Part shown: piece after piece, positions 14,295 to 22,854 of the stretch
How positions within the stretch are numbered: the first letter of the stretch is position 1
Layout: every line of letters begins with the position of its first letter
Source: Actinomadura kijaniata NBRC 14229
Lineage (GTDB): Bacteria > Actinomycetota > Actinomycetes > Streptosporangiales > Streptosporangiaceae
Reading direction: 5' to 3'
Assembly (NCBI RefSeq): GCF_001552175.1
Contig: NZ_BCQR01000113.1
Coordinates: 1 to 40,975 of the forward strand
DNA length: 40,975 bases
Program-made: the position numbers and the translations under genes
The notes under the pieces: model-generated
Databases searched by the model: none
What the model saw: the letters and a program-made list of their open reading frames with translations, nothing else
Told to the model about the DNA's origin: nothing

Positions 14295-15528
14295 ACGGGG
14301 GTCCGCCGACCGGCCCGCGCCGGACGGACCGCCCGTCGTCGTGGTCGGGATCGGGGCCGACGGCTGGACGGGCCTGGCCGACGACGCCCGCCGCGCGCTG
14401 CGCGACGCCGAGGTGGTCTTCGGCGGGCCGCGCCAGCTCGCGCTGCTCCCCGGCGCGGTCACCGCGCGGCGCGTCCCGTGGCCGTCGCCCATGCTGCCCG
14501 CCCTGCCCGGCCTGTTCGACGAGCACGCCGGGCAGCGGATCGCCGTCCTGGCCAGCGGCGACCCCATGTTCCACGGCATCGGCGGCACCCTCGCGCGCCT
14601 GCTCGGCCCCGAGCGCCTGCGCGTGCTGCCGCACCCCTCCTCGGTCTCCCTGGCCTGCGCGCGGCTCGGCTGGCCGCTGGAGGACACCGAGGTGGTCAGC
14701 GCGGTGGGCCGCCCGCTGGAGACGCTGCACCGGGTCCTCGCGCCGGGCCGCCGCGTCCTCGTGCTCAGCGCCGACGCCGCCACCCCCACCCGCGTCGCCG
14801 CGCTGCTCGCCGAACGCGGCCACACCGCCGACCTCACCGTCCTGGAACGCCTCGGCGCCCCCGACGAACGCGTCGGCCCCCTCCCGCCCGGCGGCGCGGA
14901 CGCCGTCGACCCGCTCAACATCGTCGCCGTCCACTGCCGCGCCGGGGACCCGCTCCCCCTCGTCCCCGGCCTGCCCGACGACGCCTACGACCACGACGGG
15001 CAGCTCACCAAGCGCGAGGTCCGCGCCCTCACCCTCGCCCGCCTCGCCCCCACGCCCGGCGCGCTGCTGTGGGACGTCGGCGCGGGCAGCGGCAGCATCG
15101 GCATCGAGTGGATGCGCGCCCACCCCTCCTGCCGCGCCGTCGCGGTCGAACACCGCCCCGAGCGCGCCGCCCGCGTCACCGCCAACGCCGCCGCCCTCGG
15201 CGTCCCCGGCCTGCGCCTGGTGGAGGGCCGCGCCCCCGAGGCGCTGCGCGGCCTGCCCGCCCCCGACGCGGTCTTCGTCGGGGGCGGCGCGACCGTCCCC
15301 GGCATGGTGGAGACGTGCTGGCGGGCCCTGCGGCCCGGCGGCCGGCTCGTCGTCAACGCCGTCACCCTGGAGACCGAACGCCTCGTCGGCGAGTGGCAGG
15401 CCCGGATCGGCGGCGACCTGACCCGGATCCAGGTGTCCCGCGCCGCCCCGGTCGGCGGCTTCACAGGATGGAGGACGATGATGCCGGTCACCACGTGGAC
15501 GGCCGTGAAGGGGGAGGCGGCGCGATGA
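14287..15528 (+). CDS. cobL: Precorrin-6Y C5,15-methyltransferase (decarboxylating)
   Basis: ATG 14287 overlaps the upstream stop; 413 residues. Residues about 15-215 are a CbiE-type tetrapyrrole methylase (VVVVGIGADGWTGL, VLASGDPMFHGIG, HPSSVSLACARLGWP). Residues about 228-405 are a CbiT-type methyltransferase with the SAM motif LLWDVGAGSGSIGIEW (about 261-276) and the preceding QLTKREVRAL. This two-domain fusion is CobL, which methylates C5 and C15 of precorrin-6Y and decarboxylates the ring-C acetate, giving precorrin-8X. It is in an overlapping operon with cobM and upstream of the cobH step, whose gene lies in the second cob block. Confidence 0.95.
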   Translation: MSERGSADRPAPDGPPVVVVGIGADGWTGLADDARRALRDAEVVFGGPRQLALLPGAVTARRVPWPSPMLPALPGLFDEHAGQRIAVLASGDPMFHGIGGTLARLLGPERLRVLPHPSSVSLACARLGWPLEDTEVVSAVGRPLETLHRVLAPGRRVLVLSADAATPTRVAALLAERGHTADLTVLERLGAPDERVGPLPPGGADAVDPLNIVAVHCRAGDPLPLVPGLPDDAYDHDGQLTKREVRALTLARLAPTPGALLWDVGAGSGSIGIEWMRAHPSCRAVAVEHRPERAARVTANAAALGVPGLRLVEGRAPEALRGLPAPDAVFVGGGATVPGMVETCWRALRPGGRLVVNAVTLETERLVGEWQARIGGDLTRIQVSRAAPVGGFTGWRTMMPVTTWTAVKGEAAR

Positions 15529-16268
15529 CCGTCCACTTCGTCGGCGCGGGCCCCGGCGCGCCCGACCTGATCACGGTGCGCGGCCGGGACCTGATCGCGG
15601 CGTCCCCGGTGTGCCTGTACGCGGGCAGCCTCGTCCCGCCGGAGATGCTGGCGTGGTGCCCGCCGGACGCCCGCCTGGTGAACACCGCGAAGATGACCCT
15701 GGACGACATCGTCGCCGAGATGGTGGCGGCCCACGCCGACGGCCACGACGTCGCCCGCCTGCACTCCGGCGACCCGTCGGTGTTCTCCGCGATGGCCGAG
15801 CAGATGCGCCGCCTGGACGCCGCGGGCGTCCCCTACGACGTGGTGCCGGGCGTCCCCGCGTTCGCCGCCGCCGCGGCCTCCCTCAACCGCGAGCTGACCG
15901 TCCCCGAGGTCGCCCAGTCGGTGATCCTCACCCGCACCTCGGCCCGCGCGACCCCCATGCCGCCCGGCGAGGACCTGGCCACCCTCGGCCGGTCCCGGGC
16001 GACGATCGTGCTGCACCTGGCCGTGCAGCGCATCGGGGCGGTGGTCGCCGAGCTGGTCCCGAACTACGGCGCCGACTGCCCGGCCGCCGTGGTCGCGTTC
16101 GCCAGCCGCCCCGACGAGGTGATCCTGCGCGGCACCCTCGCCGACATCGCGGACCAGGTGGAGCGGGCGGGCATCGTCCGCACCGCCGTGATCGTCGTCG
16201 GCCGGGTCCTCACCGCCGAGAACTTCACCGACAGCCACCTGTACTCGGCGGCCCGCCGCCGCGCCTGA
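15525..16268 (+). CDS. cobM: Precorrin-4 C11-methyltransferase
   Basis: ATG 15525 overlaps the cobL stop (ATGA), with GGGGAGG upstream inside cobL; 247 residues, normal for CobM/CbiF. Tetrapyrrole-methylase motifs: VHFVGAGPGAPDLITVRG at the N-terminus, VCLYAGSLVPPEML (CobM-typical), RLHSGDPSVFSAMAEQM (SAM-binding GDP loop) and VVPGVPAFAAAAASLNREL. It uses SAM to methylate C11 of precorrin-4, giving precorrin-5. It is the last gene of the PPOX-cobL-cobM operon, followed by a hairpin shared with the convergent lysR gene. Confidence 0.95.
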   Translation: MTVHFVGAGPGAPDLITVRGRDLIAASPVCLYAGSLVPPEMLAWCPPDARLVNTAKMTLDDIVAEMVAAHADGHDVARLHSGDPSVFSAMAEQMRRLDAAGVPYDVVPGVPAFAAAAASLNRELTVPEVAQSVILTRTSARATPMPPGEDLATLGRSRATIVLHLAVQRIGAVVAELVPNYGADCPAAVVAFASRPDEVILRGTLADIADQVERAGIVRTAVIVVGRVLTAENFTDSHLYSAARRRA

Positions 16269-16293
16269 GCCGGCGCTCCCCCCGGCGAGAACG

Positions 16294-16332
16294 CCTGACG
16301 AAGATCCTCGCTCCGCTGCGGTCCTCGTCAGG
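16294..16332. terminator. Bidirectional hairpin between cobM and the LysR gene
   Basis: CCTGACGA (16294-16301) pairs with TCGTCAGG (16325-16332), with further partial pairing inside (GATCC/GGTCC). It lies 25 bp after the cobM stop and overlaps the stop codon of the convergent lysR gene. Confidence 0.6.
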
Positions 16333-17215
16333 CCATTTCTCGCAGGATCTCCAGGAACGCCGCCAGTTCCGGGCGCGGCGGCTGGTCCTTGACCACGACG
16401 TACACCTGGCGGGTGGGAGTGGGGCGCTCGACCGGGCGGCACACCACGCCCTCGGTGGAGATCGCCCGCAGCGCCAGGCCGGGCACCAGCGTCACGCCGA
16501 GCCCGGCGGCGACGAACGCGACCGCCGCCGCGTAGTCGTGCGCCTCCACCACGAAGTCGGGGGTGAAGCCCGCCGCCCCGCACCCCCGGAGCATCGCCTC
16601 GCGGCAGTTGCCGGGCGGCCACTCGTTGTCCACCCACGGCTCGCCGCGCAGCGCGCCCAGCTCCACGGTCGCGTTCCCGGCCAGCGGGTGGTCCGGCGGC
16701 AGCACCGCCACGAACGGGTCCTCCAGCAGCGGAACGGCCCGCAGCCCGGGCGGCATCCCGGCGAGGTCGGCCGCCAGGACGATCTCCGCGTCGGCCGCGC
16801 CGTCCGGGTCGGCGGCCATCGCCAGCCCCTTCCCGACGCGCAGCTCGACCCGCACGCCGGGGAACCGCTTCCGGAAGCGCGCGACGACCGGGGGCACCAG
16901 CGCGGCCCCGGCGGAGGAGAAGTACCGCACGACCAGCCGTTCGGACACGCCCCGGCGCAGGTCGTTCAGCGCGGTCTCGGCGGCGGCGAGGTCGGCCTGC
17001 ACCCTGCGCGCGTGCTCGGCCAGCAGCCGCCCGGCGGCCGTCGGCCGGATCCCGCGCCCGTGGCGCTCCAGCAACGCCGTCCCGGTCTCCCGTTGCAACG
17101 CGGCCACATGCTGGCTGACGGCCGAGGGCGTGTAGCCGAGGTGGACGGCGGCGGCCTTGATCGAGCCGGTCTCCACCACGGACCGCAGCACCATGAGCCG
17201 GTGAACGTCGAGCAC
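16328..17215 (-). CDS. LysR-family transcriptional regulator
   Basis: GTG at 17215; 295 residues, standard LysR length. The N-terminal winged HTH is plain: LMVLRSVVETGSIKAAAVHL, GYTPSAVSQHVAAL and ERHGRGIRPTAAGRLL. The C-terminal part (about 90-295) is the periplasmic-binding-like effector domain, with EPWVDNEWPPGNCREAML and VAAGLGVTLVPGLALR. It is divergent from an oxidoreductase operon, with an ATC-N9-GAT palindrome in the 82-bp gap. The usual arrangement is repression of itself and co-inducer-dependent activation of the divergent genes. The inducer is unknown. Confidence 0.92.
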   Translation of the reverse strand: MLDVHRLMVLRSVVETGSIKAAAVHLGYTPSAVSQHVAALQRETGTALLERHGRGIRPTAAGRLLAEHARRVQADLAAAETALNDLRRGVSERLVVRYFSSAGAALVPPVVARFRKRFPGVRVELRVGKGLAMAADPDGAADAEIVLAADLAGMPPGLRAVPLLEDPFVAVLPPDHPLAGNATVELGALRGEPWVDNEWPPGNCREAMLRGCGAAGFTPDFVVEAHDYAAAVAFVAAGLGVTLVPGLALRAISTEGVVCRPVERPTPTRQVYVVVKDQPPRPELAAFLEILREMA

Positions 17216-17252
17216 ACCCCGACGATACAGCCTGACTTAACCATTCTTCAGA

Positions 17253-17275
17253 AATCATCGCTTGTGCTGATGATT
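17253..17275. promoter_or_regulatory. LysR-type operator
   Basis: AATCATC and GATGATT (17253-17259 and 17269-17275) form a perfect 7-bp inverted repeat around a 9-nt centre. The core reads ATC-N9-GAT, a classic LysR-family binding site of the T-N11-A type. It lies in the gap between the lysR start (17215) and the divergent oxidoreductase start (17298). Confidence 0.65.
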
Positions 17276-17297
17276 GGGAAGCCGCCAGCCTGGACGC

Positions 17298-18266
17298 ATG
17301 CACACCGACCAGCGCATCCGCCTGGGCGTCGTCGGCCTGGGCGCGATGGGCCGCGCGATGCTCGACGCCGCCGCCGACCACCCCGACGTCGAGGTCGCCC
17401 TCGCCGCCGACCCGTCCCCGGCGGCGGTGGAACGTTCCCGTACCGCGCATCCGCACCTCGCGTTCACCGCCTCCCCCGAGAGGGCGCTGACCGGCGACGG
17501 CGTCGACGCCGTCTACATCGCCTCCCCGCCCGCGACCCACGCGCGCCACGCGATCGGGGCGATGAAGGCGGGCCGGGCGGTGTTCTGCGAGAAGCCGCTG
17601 GCCGTCGACCTCGACGAGGGCGCGGAGATGGTCGCGGCGGCCGAGGCGTCCGGCGTCGCCAACGCGCTGAACTTCGTCCTGTCCGACCGCCGCGCCGCCG
17701 TGAAGGTCCTGGCAGCCGTGCGCGCCGGGGAGGCCGGGGAGGTGCTCGGCGTGGAGATGCGGTTCGCGTTCCCGGAGTGGCCGCGGGCGTTCCAGCGGGA
17801 CGCGGCGTGGGTCGCGGGGCCCGCGCAGGGCGGGTTCCTGCGCGAGGTCGCCTCCCACTTCGTGTTCCTCACCGACCGCCTGCTGGGCCCGCTCGACGTG
17901 GCCGACGCCGCGGTCGACTACTCCGGCGCCGAACGCTTCGCGGCCGCGACGCTGCGGGCGGGCGATGTTCCGGTCCGGCTGTCCGGGCAGGTCGCGGCCG
18001 TCCCCGAGAGCTACGAGTGGACGCTGTACGGCAGCCGCCGGTCGTACCGGATCACCGGCTGGAGCCGCCTGGAGACGGCCGGAGCGCACGGCTGGACGCC
18101 GGTGCCGGTCGACGACGGCCCGCACGGCGACGAACGCGCGCGCCTCGCCGAGTTCGCCCGCGCGGTCCGGGGAGAGACCACGACGCTGGCCGACTTCGCC
18201 GCCGGGCTCCGCGTCCAGCGCGTCATCGAGACCCTTCACCTTCGCAACCGGGAGCAGCACCGATGA
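17298..18266 (+). CDS. Gfo/Idh/MocA-family NAD(P)-dependent oxidoreductase
   Basis: ATG 17298 is chosen over the in-frame upstream start 17274, which lies in the operator; 322 residues. The Rossmann NAD(P) motif GVVGLGAMGRAM is at about residues 9-20, the EKPLAVD motif (E98-K99-P100) contains the conserved Lys of the family, and HARHAIGAMKAGRAVFCE precedes it. The C-terminal part follows the usual Gfo/Idh barrel. Such enzymes oxidise or reduce sugars, inositols and related alcohols; substrate is not predictable here. It is co-transcribed with the quinone-reductase-like gene (ATGA overlap) and probably controlled by the divergent LysR. Confidence 0.88.
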   Translation: MHTDQRIRLGVVGLGAMGRAMLDAAADHPDVEVALAADPSPAAVERSRTAHPHLAFTASPERALTGDGVDAVYIASPPATHARHAIGAMKAGRAVFCEKPLAVDLDEGAEMVAAAEASGVANALNFVLSDRRAAVKVLAAVRAGEAGEVLGVEMRFAFPEWPRAFQRDAAWVAGPAQGGFLREVASHFVFLTDRLLGPLDVADAAVDYSGAERFAAATLRAGDVPVRLSGQVAAVPESYEWTLYGSRRSYRITGWSRLETAGAHGWTPVPVDDGPHGDERARLAEFARAVRGETTTLADFAAGLRVQRVIETLHLRNREQHR

Positions 18267-19234
18267 ACACCACCGCCATCGTCGTCCGCGAGACCGGCGG
18301 GCCCGACGTCCTGACGCCCGCCGAGATCGACGTCCCCGACGCGCCCGGTCCCGGGCAGGTCCTCCTCGACGTCGCCTACGCCGGGGTCAACTACATGGAC
18401 GTCTACGGCCGCGACGGCACCTATCCGCAGCGGCTGCCGTGGGTGCCGGGCGCCGAGGGCTCCGGCCGGGTCGTCGCGGTCGGCGCGGATGTCACCGGCG
18501 TCGCGCCCGGCGACCGGGTCGCCTGGGAGGGCGTCCCCGGCTCCTACGCGGCGCGGCTGGTCGCCCCGGCCGACCGGCTGCTGCCCGTTCCGGACGCGCT
18601 GACCGACGCGCGGGCCGCCGCGCTCCCGCTCCAGGGCCTGACCGCCCACTACCTGGCCACCGACTCCTACGCGATCCGGCCCGGCGACACCGTCCTGGTC
18701 CACGCGGGCGCGGGCGGCGCGGGGCTGCTGCTCACCCAGATCGCCAAGATCCTCGGCGCGACGGTCCTCACCACGGTCTCCACGCCGGAGAAGGCGGAGA
18801 TCTCGCGCGCGGCGGGGGCCGACCACGTCCTCGGCTACGACGACTTCGACGCGCGGGCCCGCGAGCTCACCGACGGGCGGGGCGTGCACGCGGTGTACGA
18901 CGGGGTGGGGCGGGCGACGTTCGACCGGTCCCTGGACGCGGTGCGGCGGCGCGGGACGCTGGTGCTGTTCGGCGGCTCCAGCGGGCCGGTCCCGCCGGTC
19001 GATCCGATGCGGCTGTCCAAGGGGGGCTCGCTGTTCCTGACGCGCCCGACGCTGCGCCACTTCGCCGACGACCGGGACGAGTACCTCAGCCGCTACCGCG
19101 ACCTGCTCTCCTGGATCGCCGAGGACCGCCTCCACCTGCGGATCCACGGCGAGTACCCGCTGGCCGAGGCCGCCCGCGCCCACCGCGACATCAGCGGCCG
19201 CGCGACGGTCGGCAAGCTCCTGCTGCGCCCGTGA
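18263..19234 (+). CDS. Zinc-independent MDR quinone-reductase-like oxidoreductase
   Basis: ATG 18263 overlaps the upstream stop; GGAGCAG precedes it. 323 residues. GroES-like N-terminal domain: PGPGQVLLDVAYAGVNYMDVYGR, PWVPGAEGSGRVVAVG. NADPH-binding domain: VLVHAGAGGAGLLLTQIAK, TVSTPEKAEISRAAGADHVL, VLFGGSSGPVPP. No structural or catalytic zinc cysteines are present, which fits the quinone oxidoreductase (QorA-like) branch. It likely reduces quinones or enones with NADPH, perhaps acting on a product related to the upstream Gfo/Idh enzyme; that link is inference. Confidence 0.9.
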   Translation: MNTTAIVVRETGGPDVLTPAEIDVPDAPGPGQVLLDVAYAGVNYMDVYGRDGTYPQRLPWVPGAEGSGRVVAVGADVTGVAPGDRVAWEGVPGSYAARLVAPADRLLPVPDALTDARAAALPLQGLTAHYLATDSYAIRPGDTVLVHAGAGGAGLLLTQIAKILGATVLTTVSTPEKAEISRAAGADHVLGYDDFDARARELTDGRGVHAVYDGVGRATFDRSLDAVRRRGTLVLFGGSSGPVPPVDPMRLSKGGSLFLTRPTLRHFADDRDEYLSRYRDLLSWIAEDRLHLRIHGEYPLAEAARAHRDISGRATVGKLLLRP

Positions 19235-19240
19235 CGGCGC

Positions 19241-19271
19241 CGGGCGGCCCGTTCCCGCGACGGGCCGCCCG
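19241..19271. terminator. Strong hairpin between convergent genes
   Basis: Perfect 12-bp stem: CGGGCGGCCCGT (19241-19252) with ACGGGCCGCCCG (19260-19271), 7-nt loop TCCCGCG. It starts 7 bp after the quinone reductase stop and 6 bp short of the convergent membrane-protein stop, so it can serve both. Confidence 0.75.
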
Positions 19272-19276
19272 CGTTC

Positions 19277-19858
19277 CTACAGCAGCACGATCAGCCCGAC
19301 GGCGACCAGCACGTCCACGATCCCGCACCACTCGGCGAACGACGACGCCACCGTCCGCCGCAGCCGGATGTGCGCGAAGTCCCAGACGCCGTGCAGGAAC
19401 CAGCCCGCCGCCACCAGGTAGAGCCCCACGTCCGGGTCCATGACCAGCCCGGCCAGCACCAGCGCCCCGAACCCCACCAGCCCGGCCGCCTGCGTCGTGA
19501 ACACGTCGCCGCGCCGCAACCGCCCCCCGGCGATCCCCCACAGCAGCACGACCAGCGCGACCGCCCCGAGGACGACCGACGGCGCGACCACGTCCAGCGC
19601 CTTCGCCACGACGAACAGGCCGGCGACCCCGAACAGCACCGGCCAGGTCAGGCGCCTGCGGTCGAGCTTCGCCACGATCAGGTAGATCAGCGGCAGCATG
19701 AGCATCGCCTCGGCGAGGGCCCGCACCTGGCCCCCCGGATCCGGGTCGTCGCCGGGCATGACCATGAGGGGGGCGAGGAGGCAGGCCACCAGGGTGGGCC
19801 AGCGCCGCTTCACCGCGTCGATCCGGCCTCCGCGCGCCGTCTCCGTCGGCTGTGTCAT
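19277..19858 (-). CDS. Multi-pass membrane protein, unknown
   Basis: ATG at 19858 with GGGAGA upstream; 193 residues. After a short polar N-terminus there are about six or seven hydrophobic segments: about 20-36, 47-65, 72-92, 94-112, 124-142, 145-165 and 180-193. Conserved-looking polar residues sit in a late helix (WFLHGVWDFAHI), which resembles a motif in small uncharacterised actinobacterial membrane proteins. No transporter signature is seen. It stands alone, divergent from the histidine-kinase gene across 171 bp that must hold both promoters; a TGTCA/TGACA inverted repeat (19961-19980) lies there. Function unknown. Confidence 0.7.
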   Translation of the reverse strand: MTQPTETARGGRIDAVKRRWPTLVACLLAPLMVMPGDDPDPGGQVRALAEAMLMLPLIYLIVAKLDRRRLTWPVLFGVAGLFVVAKALDVVAPSVVLGAVALVVLLWGIAGGRLRRGDVFTTQAAGLVGFGALVLAGLVMDPDVGLYLVAAGWFLHGVWDFAHIRLRRTVASSFAEWCGIVDVLVAVGLIVLL

Positions 19859-20029
19859 CTCGGGTCTCCCTCATACTCGGGCGGGGTGTCTTCGCGCTCT
19901 CAGCCTGCGCTCCGGCGGACGCCGCGCGTAGTGCCGAAGCCCCACCCCCCGGCGTGCGGATGTCACGTTCTTCGATGACAGCCGTCACGCGTCCACGACC
20001 GGGGCCCCTTCCTGCCCCACAATGTCCCC

Positions 20030-21208
20030 ATGAGCGACGGCGCGGCCGAAAGCGGAACGGGCTGGACGGGCTTCCGCCGTTACACGTGGTGGACCGTTCC
20101 GGGGACGACCGCGTTCCTGCTGGTCCTGATCACGGCCCTGTGGCTGCCGGACCTGCCGCCGGTGCCCCGCGCCGTCGCCGTGGCCGCCCTGGCCGCCACG
20201 GCGGCGGCGAGCGTGGTCCTGCTCGGCCACCGGATCGGCGACGACGGTGGCCCGCCCGTCCCCTGGCTGGCCGTCGGGGTCGCGGGCGCGGCCGTCCTGG
20301 CGGCGCTCGCCCTGTCCACGCGGGAGTACGGGCGGTGGGCGCTGGCCCCGGCGGTGATGGTGGCGGTCGCGGCGGCGTTCCTGCCGCTGCGCCGCCGCGC
20401 CGTCCTGCTCGCCGTCGCCCTGCCGGTCTTCGCGGCCCCCGGCGCCCTGGTGGCCCCGGCCCACGGTGACGACCCGCTCTACGCGGCGCTGTTCCCGGTG
20501 GGGCTGCTGGCGTTCACCGTGTGGGCGGTCCTCGGGCCGCTGTGGGCCTGGGACATCGCCGCCCGCCTGGACGTGGCCCGCCGCCTGTCGGCGGAGCTGG
20601 CCGTCCGGGAGGAACGCCTCCGCTTCTCCGCCGACCTGCACGACATCCAGGGCCACCACCTCCAGGTGATCGCCCTCAAGAGCGAGCTGGCCGCGCGTCT
20701 GGCCGCCGCCGACCCGGCCCGCGCCGCCACCGAGATGGCCGAGGTCCACACCCTGGCCGTCACCGCCCTCCAGGACACCCGCGCCCTGGTCCAGGGCTAC
20801 CGCCGCACCACCCTCGACGAGGAGATCGCCAACGCCACCCGCGTGCTGACCGCCGCCGACATCGACGCCCGCACCGACCCGTCCCCCGGCGACCCGTCCC
20901 CCGGCGACCTGCCGCCCGCGGCCCGGCACCTGCTCGGCCTGGTGATGCGGGAGACGGTCACCAACATCCTCCGCCACAGCCACGCCCGCAACGCCCGCAT
21001 CGCCTACGCGGTCACCGCCGCCGAGGCCCGCCTGACCATCACCAACGACGGCGCCGCCACCCCGGACGCCGCCCCGGGCACCGCCTCGGACGGAACGGGC
21101 CTGACCACCCTCGCCGACCGCCTCCGCGCCGCCGGAGGCACCCTGACCTGGGAGCGGACCGACGACCGGTTCACGGTGACGGCCGTTGTCCCCACGGAGC
21201 CGACATGA
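20030..21208 (+). CDS. NarL-type sensor histidine kinase
   Basis: ATG 20030, probably leaderless: a CACAAT hexamer (20018-20023) lies 6 bp before it and no ribosome site is seen. 392 residues. The N-terminal half has about six membrane helices (about 23-185) with little extracytoplasmic loop, as in DesK-like kinases that sense the membrane or small ligands. A HisKA_3 domain follows with phospho-acceptor His204 in RFSADLHDIQGHHLQ, then an HATPase with the N-box MRETVTNILRHSHARN and a G-box GTGLTTLADRL. A duplicated SPGD segment (SPGDPSPGD, about 285-293) lies between them. It is co-transcribed with its response regulator (ATGA overlap at 21205). Confidence 0.93.
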   Translation: MSDGAAESGTGWTGFRRYTWWTVPGTTAFLLVLITALWLPDLPPVPRAVAVAALAATAAASVVLLGHRIGDDGGPPVPWLAVGVAGAAVLAALALSTREYGRWALAPAVMVAVAAAFLPLRRRAVLLAVALPVFAAPGALVAPAHGDDPLYAALFPVGLLAFTVWAVLGPLWAWDIAARLDVARRLSAELAVREERLRFSADLHDIQGHHLQVIALKSELAARLAAADPARAATEMAEVHTLAVTALQDTRALVQGYRRTTLDEEIANATRVLTAADIDARTDPSPGDPSPGDLPPAARHLLGLVMRETVTNILRHSHARNARIAYAVTAAEARLTITNDGAATPDAAPGTASDGTGLTTLADRLRAAGGTLTWERTDDRFTVTAVVPTEPT

Positions 21209-21807
21209 TCCGCCTGCTCATCGCCGACGACGAGGACCTGCTGCGCAGCGCCCTGGCGTCGCTGCTCGCCCTGGAACCCGACCTGGAGGTCGTCGCCGAG
21301 GCCGCCACCTCCACCGACGCGGTCCGCCTGGCCCGCGAGCACCGCCCCGACATCGCGGTCCTCGACCTGGAGATGCCCCCGGCCGACGGCCTGCGCGCCG
21401 CCGAGGAGATCCGCGCCGACCTGCCCACCAAGGTGGTCATCGTCACCCGGCACGCGCGCCCCGGCGTCCTGCGCCGCGCCCTGGCGGCGGGCGCGAGCGG
21501 CTTCGTCGCCAAGACGACCCCGGCCGCCCGCCTCGCCGAGATCATCCGCGACATCGCGGCGGGCCGCCGCTACGTGGACCCCGACATCGCCGCCTCCGCC
21601 CTTACCGAGGACGCCTGCCCGCTGACGGCCCGCGAGCTCGACATCCTGCGCGCCACCCGCACCGGGGCGTCCGTCAACGAGATCGCCGCCCAGGTCCACC
21701 TGGCCCCCGGCACCGTCCGCAACTACCTGTCCTCCGCGATGGCCAAGCTCAACGCCCCCACCCGCCACGCGGCCGCCCACCACGCCTGGCAGGAGGGATG
21801 GATCTGA
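21205..21807 (+). CDS. NarL/FixJ-family response regulator
   Basis: ATG 21205; 200 residues. Receiver domain with acidic triad D8-D9 and phospho-acceptor D54 (IAVLDLEMP); the conserved late Lys is in FVAKTTP. C-terminal LuxR-type HTH: PLTARELDILRATRTGASVNEIAAQVHLAPGT and VRNYLSSAMAKL. The partner of the upstream kinase. Its 3' end overlaps the downstream F420-type enzyme gene by 10 bp, so the three genes form one operon. Closest in form to DesR-like regulators, which is consistent with the kinase type; targets are unknown. Confidence 0.94.
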   Translation: MIRLLIADDEDLLRSALASLLALEPDLEVVAEAATSTDAVRLAREHRPDIAVLDLEMPPADGLRAAEEIRADLPTKVVIVTRHARPGVLRRALAAGASGFVAKTTPAARLAEIIRDIAAGRRYVDPDIAASALTEDACPLTARELDILRATRTGASVNEIAAQVHLAPGTVRNYLSSAMAKLNAPTRHAAAHHAWQEGWI

Positions 21808-22322
21808 CCGGCGGGCCCGCCGCGCTGGCCGCCCGGGCCCTGCGCACGCGGCGGCTCGCGCGGGCCCCGATCCACCTGTACCGGGCCGGGCTGGGGGCGG
21901 TGTTCGGCGCCCGCCTGCTGATGCTGGAGCACACCGGCCGCGTCACCGGCGCCCGGCGTCACGTGGTGCTGGAGGTCGTGGACCGCCCGGCCCCCGACAC
22001 GTACGTGGTCGTCTCCGGCTTCGGCGAGCGCTCCCAGTGGTACCGCAACGTCCTGGCGGACCCCGACGTCCGCGTCTCCACCGGCCTCCGCCGCGGCGTC
22101 CCCGCCCGGGCGGTCCCGATGCCGGAGCAGGAGTCCGCCGAGACCCTGCGCCGCTACGCCCGCGCCCGTCCCCGGGCCTGGCGGAACCTGCGCGCCGTCA
22201 TCGAGAGGGCGACCGGGGCGCCGGTGACCACGCTGCCCATGGTCCGCCTGACGCTGTCGGCGGGCCGGGCCGTCAGCGGGCCCCCGGACCGTCCCGGCGG
22301 GACCAGCCCTCGGCGGCGGTGA
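21798..22322 (+). CDS. Deazaflavin (F420)-dependent nitroreductase-family protein
   Basis: ATG 21798 with AGGAGGG directly upstream, inside the end of the regulator gene; 174 residues. Recognisable DDN/FDOR-A features: LYRAGLGAVFGARLLMLEHTGRVTG (the LExxGRxSG-like motif), RHVVLEVV, YVVVSGFGERSQWYRNVLADP (W-Y-x-N-hydrophobic, F420-phosphate contact) and a C-terminal LPMVRLTL. Such enzymes use F420H2 to reduce quinones and other substrates, often at the membrane. Its location behind a two-component pair suggests it is regulated with, or by, that system. It is convergent with the Lrp gene and overlaps it by 50 bp. Confidence 0.88.
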   Translation: MDLTGGPAALAARALRTRRLARAPIHLYRAGLGAVFGARLLMLEHTGRVTGARRHVVLEVVDRPAPDTYVVVSGFGERSQWYRNVLADPDVRVSTGLRRGVPARAVPMPEQESAETLRRYARARPRAWRNLRAVIERATGAPVTTLPMVRLTLSAGRAVSGPPDRPGGTSPRRR

Positions 22323-22788
22323 CCGGGCGGGCCCCGGCCGGCGGGGGCTCGACGGGACGGCCCTCGTACTGGGTGGACAGCACCACCGACGAGTGCATCT
22401 CGCCGTGCTCGCCGAGGCGTTCCAGCAGCCCCTCCAGATGCCGCATCGACGCCACCCGCGCCTTCAGCATCGTGCAGGACCCGCCGCTGAGCTTGTGCAC
22501 CTCGGTCACCTCGGGATAGTCCTCGGCGGTCGTCGTGCGCAGCAGGCAGCGGCCCAGCGAGCAGCGCATCCGCACGAACGCCGTCAGCGGCAGCCCCGCC
22601 CGCGCCGGGTCCACCACGGCCCGGTAGCCGGTGATCACCCCGGCCTCCTCCAGCCGCCGGACGCGTTCGGCCACGGCGGGCGGCGACAGGTTCACCCGGC
22701 GGGCGAGCCGGTTGAACGACAGGCGGCCGTCGCGCTGCAGCTCGTCCAGGATGCGCCAGTCGGTCGGATCCAGCTCTCCATCGATCAT
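22273..22788 (-). CDS. Lrp/AsnC-family transcriptional regulator
   Basis: ATG at 22788 with GGGGAGGA upstream; 171 residues. N-terminal HTH: LDPTDWRILDELQRDGRLSF, NRLARRVNLSPPAVAERVRR. The RAM/ActD domain follows: TGYRAVVDPARAGLPLTAFVRMRC, EVTEVHKLSGGSC and LEGLLERLGEHGEMHSSVVLST. Slightly longer than typical Lrp proteins owing to a Pro-rich C-terminal tail. It is divergent from an MFS transporter gene across 102 bp, an arrangement typical of amino-acid-responsive control of an exporter. Ligand unknown. Confidence 0.92.
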   Translation of the reverse strand: MIDGELDPTDWRILDELQRDGRLSFNRLARRVNLSPPAVAERVRRLEEAGVITGYRAVVDPARAGLPLTAFVRMRCSLGRCLLRTTTAEDYPEVTEVHKLSGGSCTMLKARVASMRHLEGLLERLGEHGEMHSSVVLSTQYEGRPVEPPPAGARPVTAAEGWSRRDGPGAR

Positions 22789-22854
22789 GAAGTCCTCCCC
22801 GCCCTCGACCTTGCGAACGCCAGGGGACCAGCCTCCAACGCCTTGCCTTCCGCC

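Noticed and set aside
14985..18260. Very long open frame on the minus strand (about 1091 codons)
   Set aside because: It runs antisense through cobL, cobM and the oxidoreductase genes, which have clear families. Its composition is the Arg/Gly/Ala/Val bias expected of an antisense frame in very GC-rich DNA.
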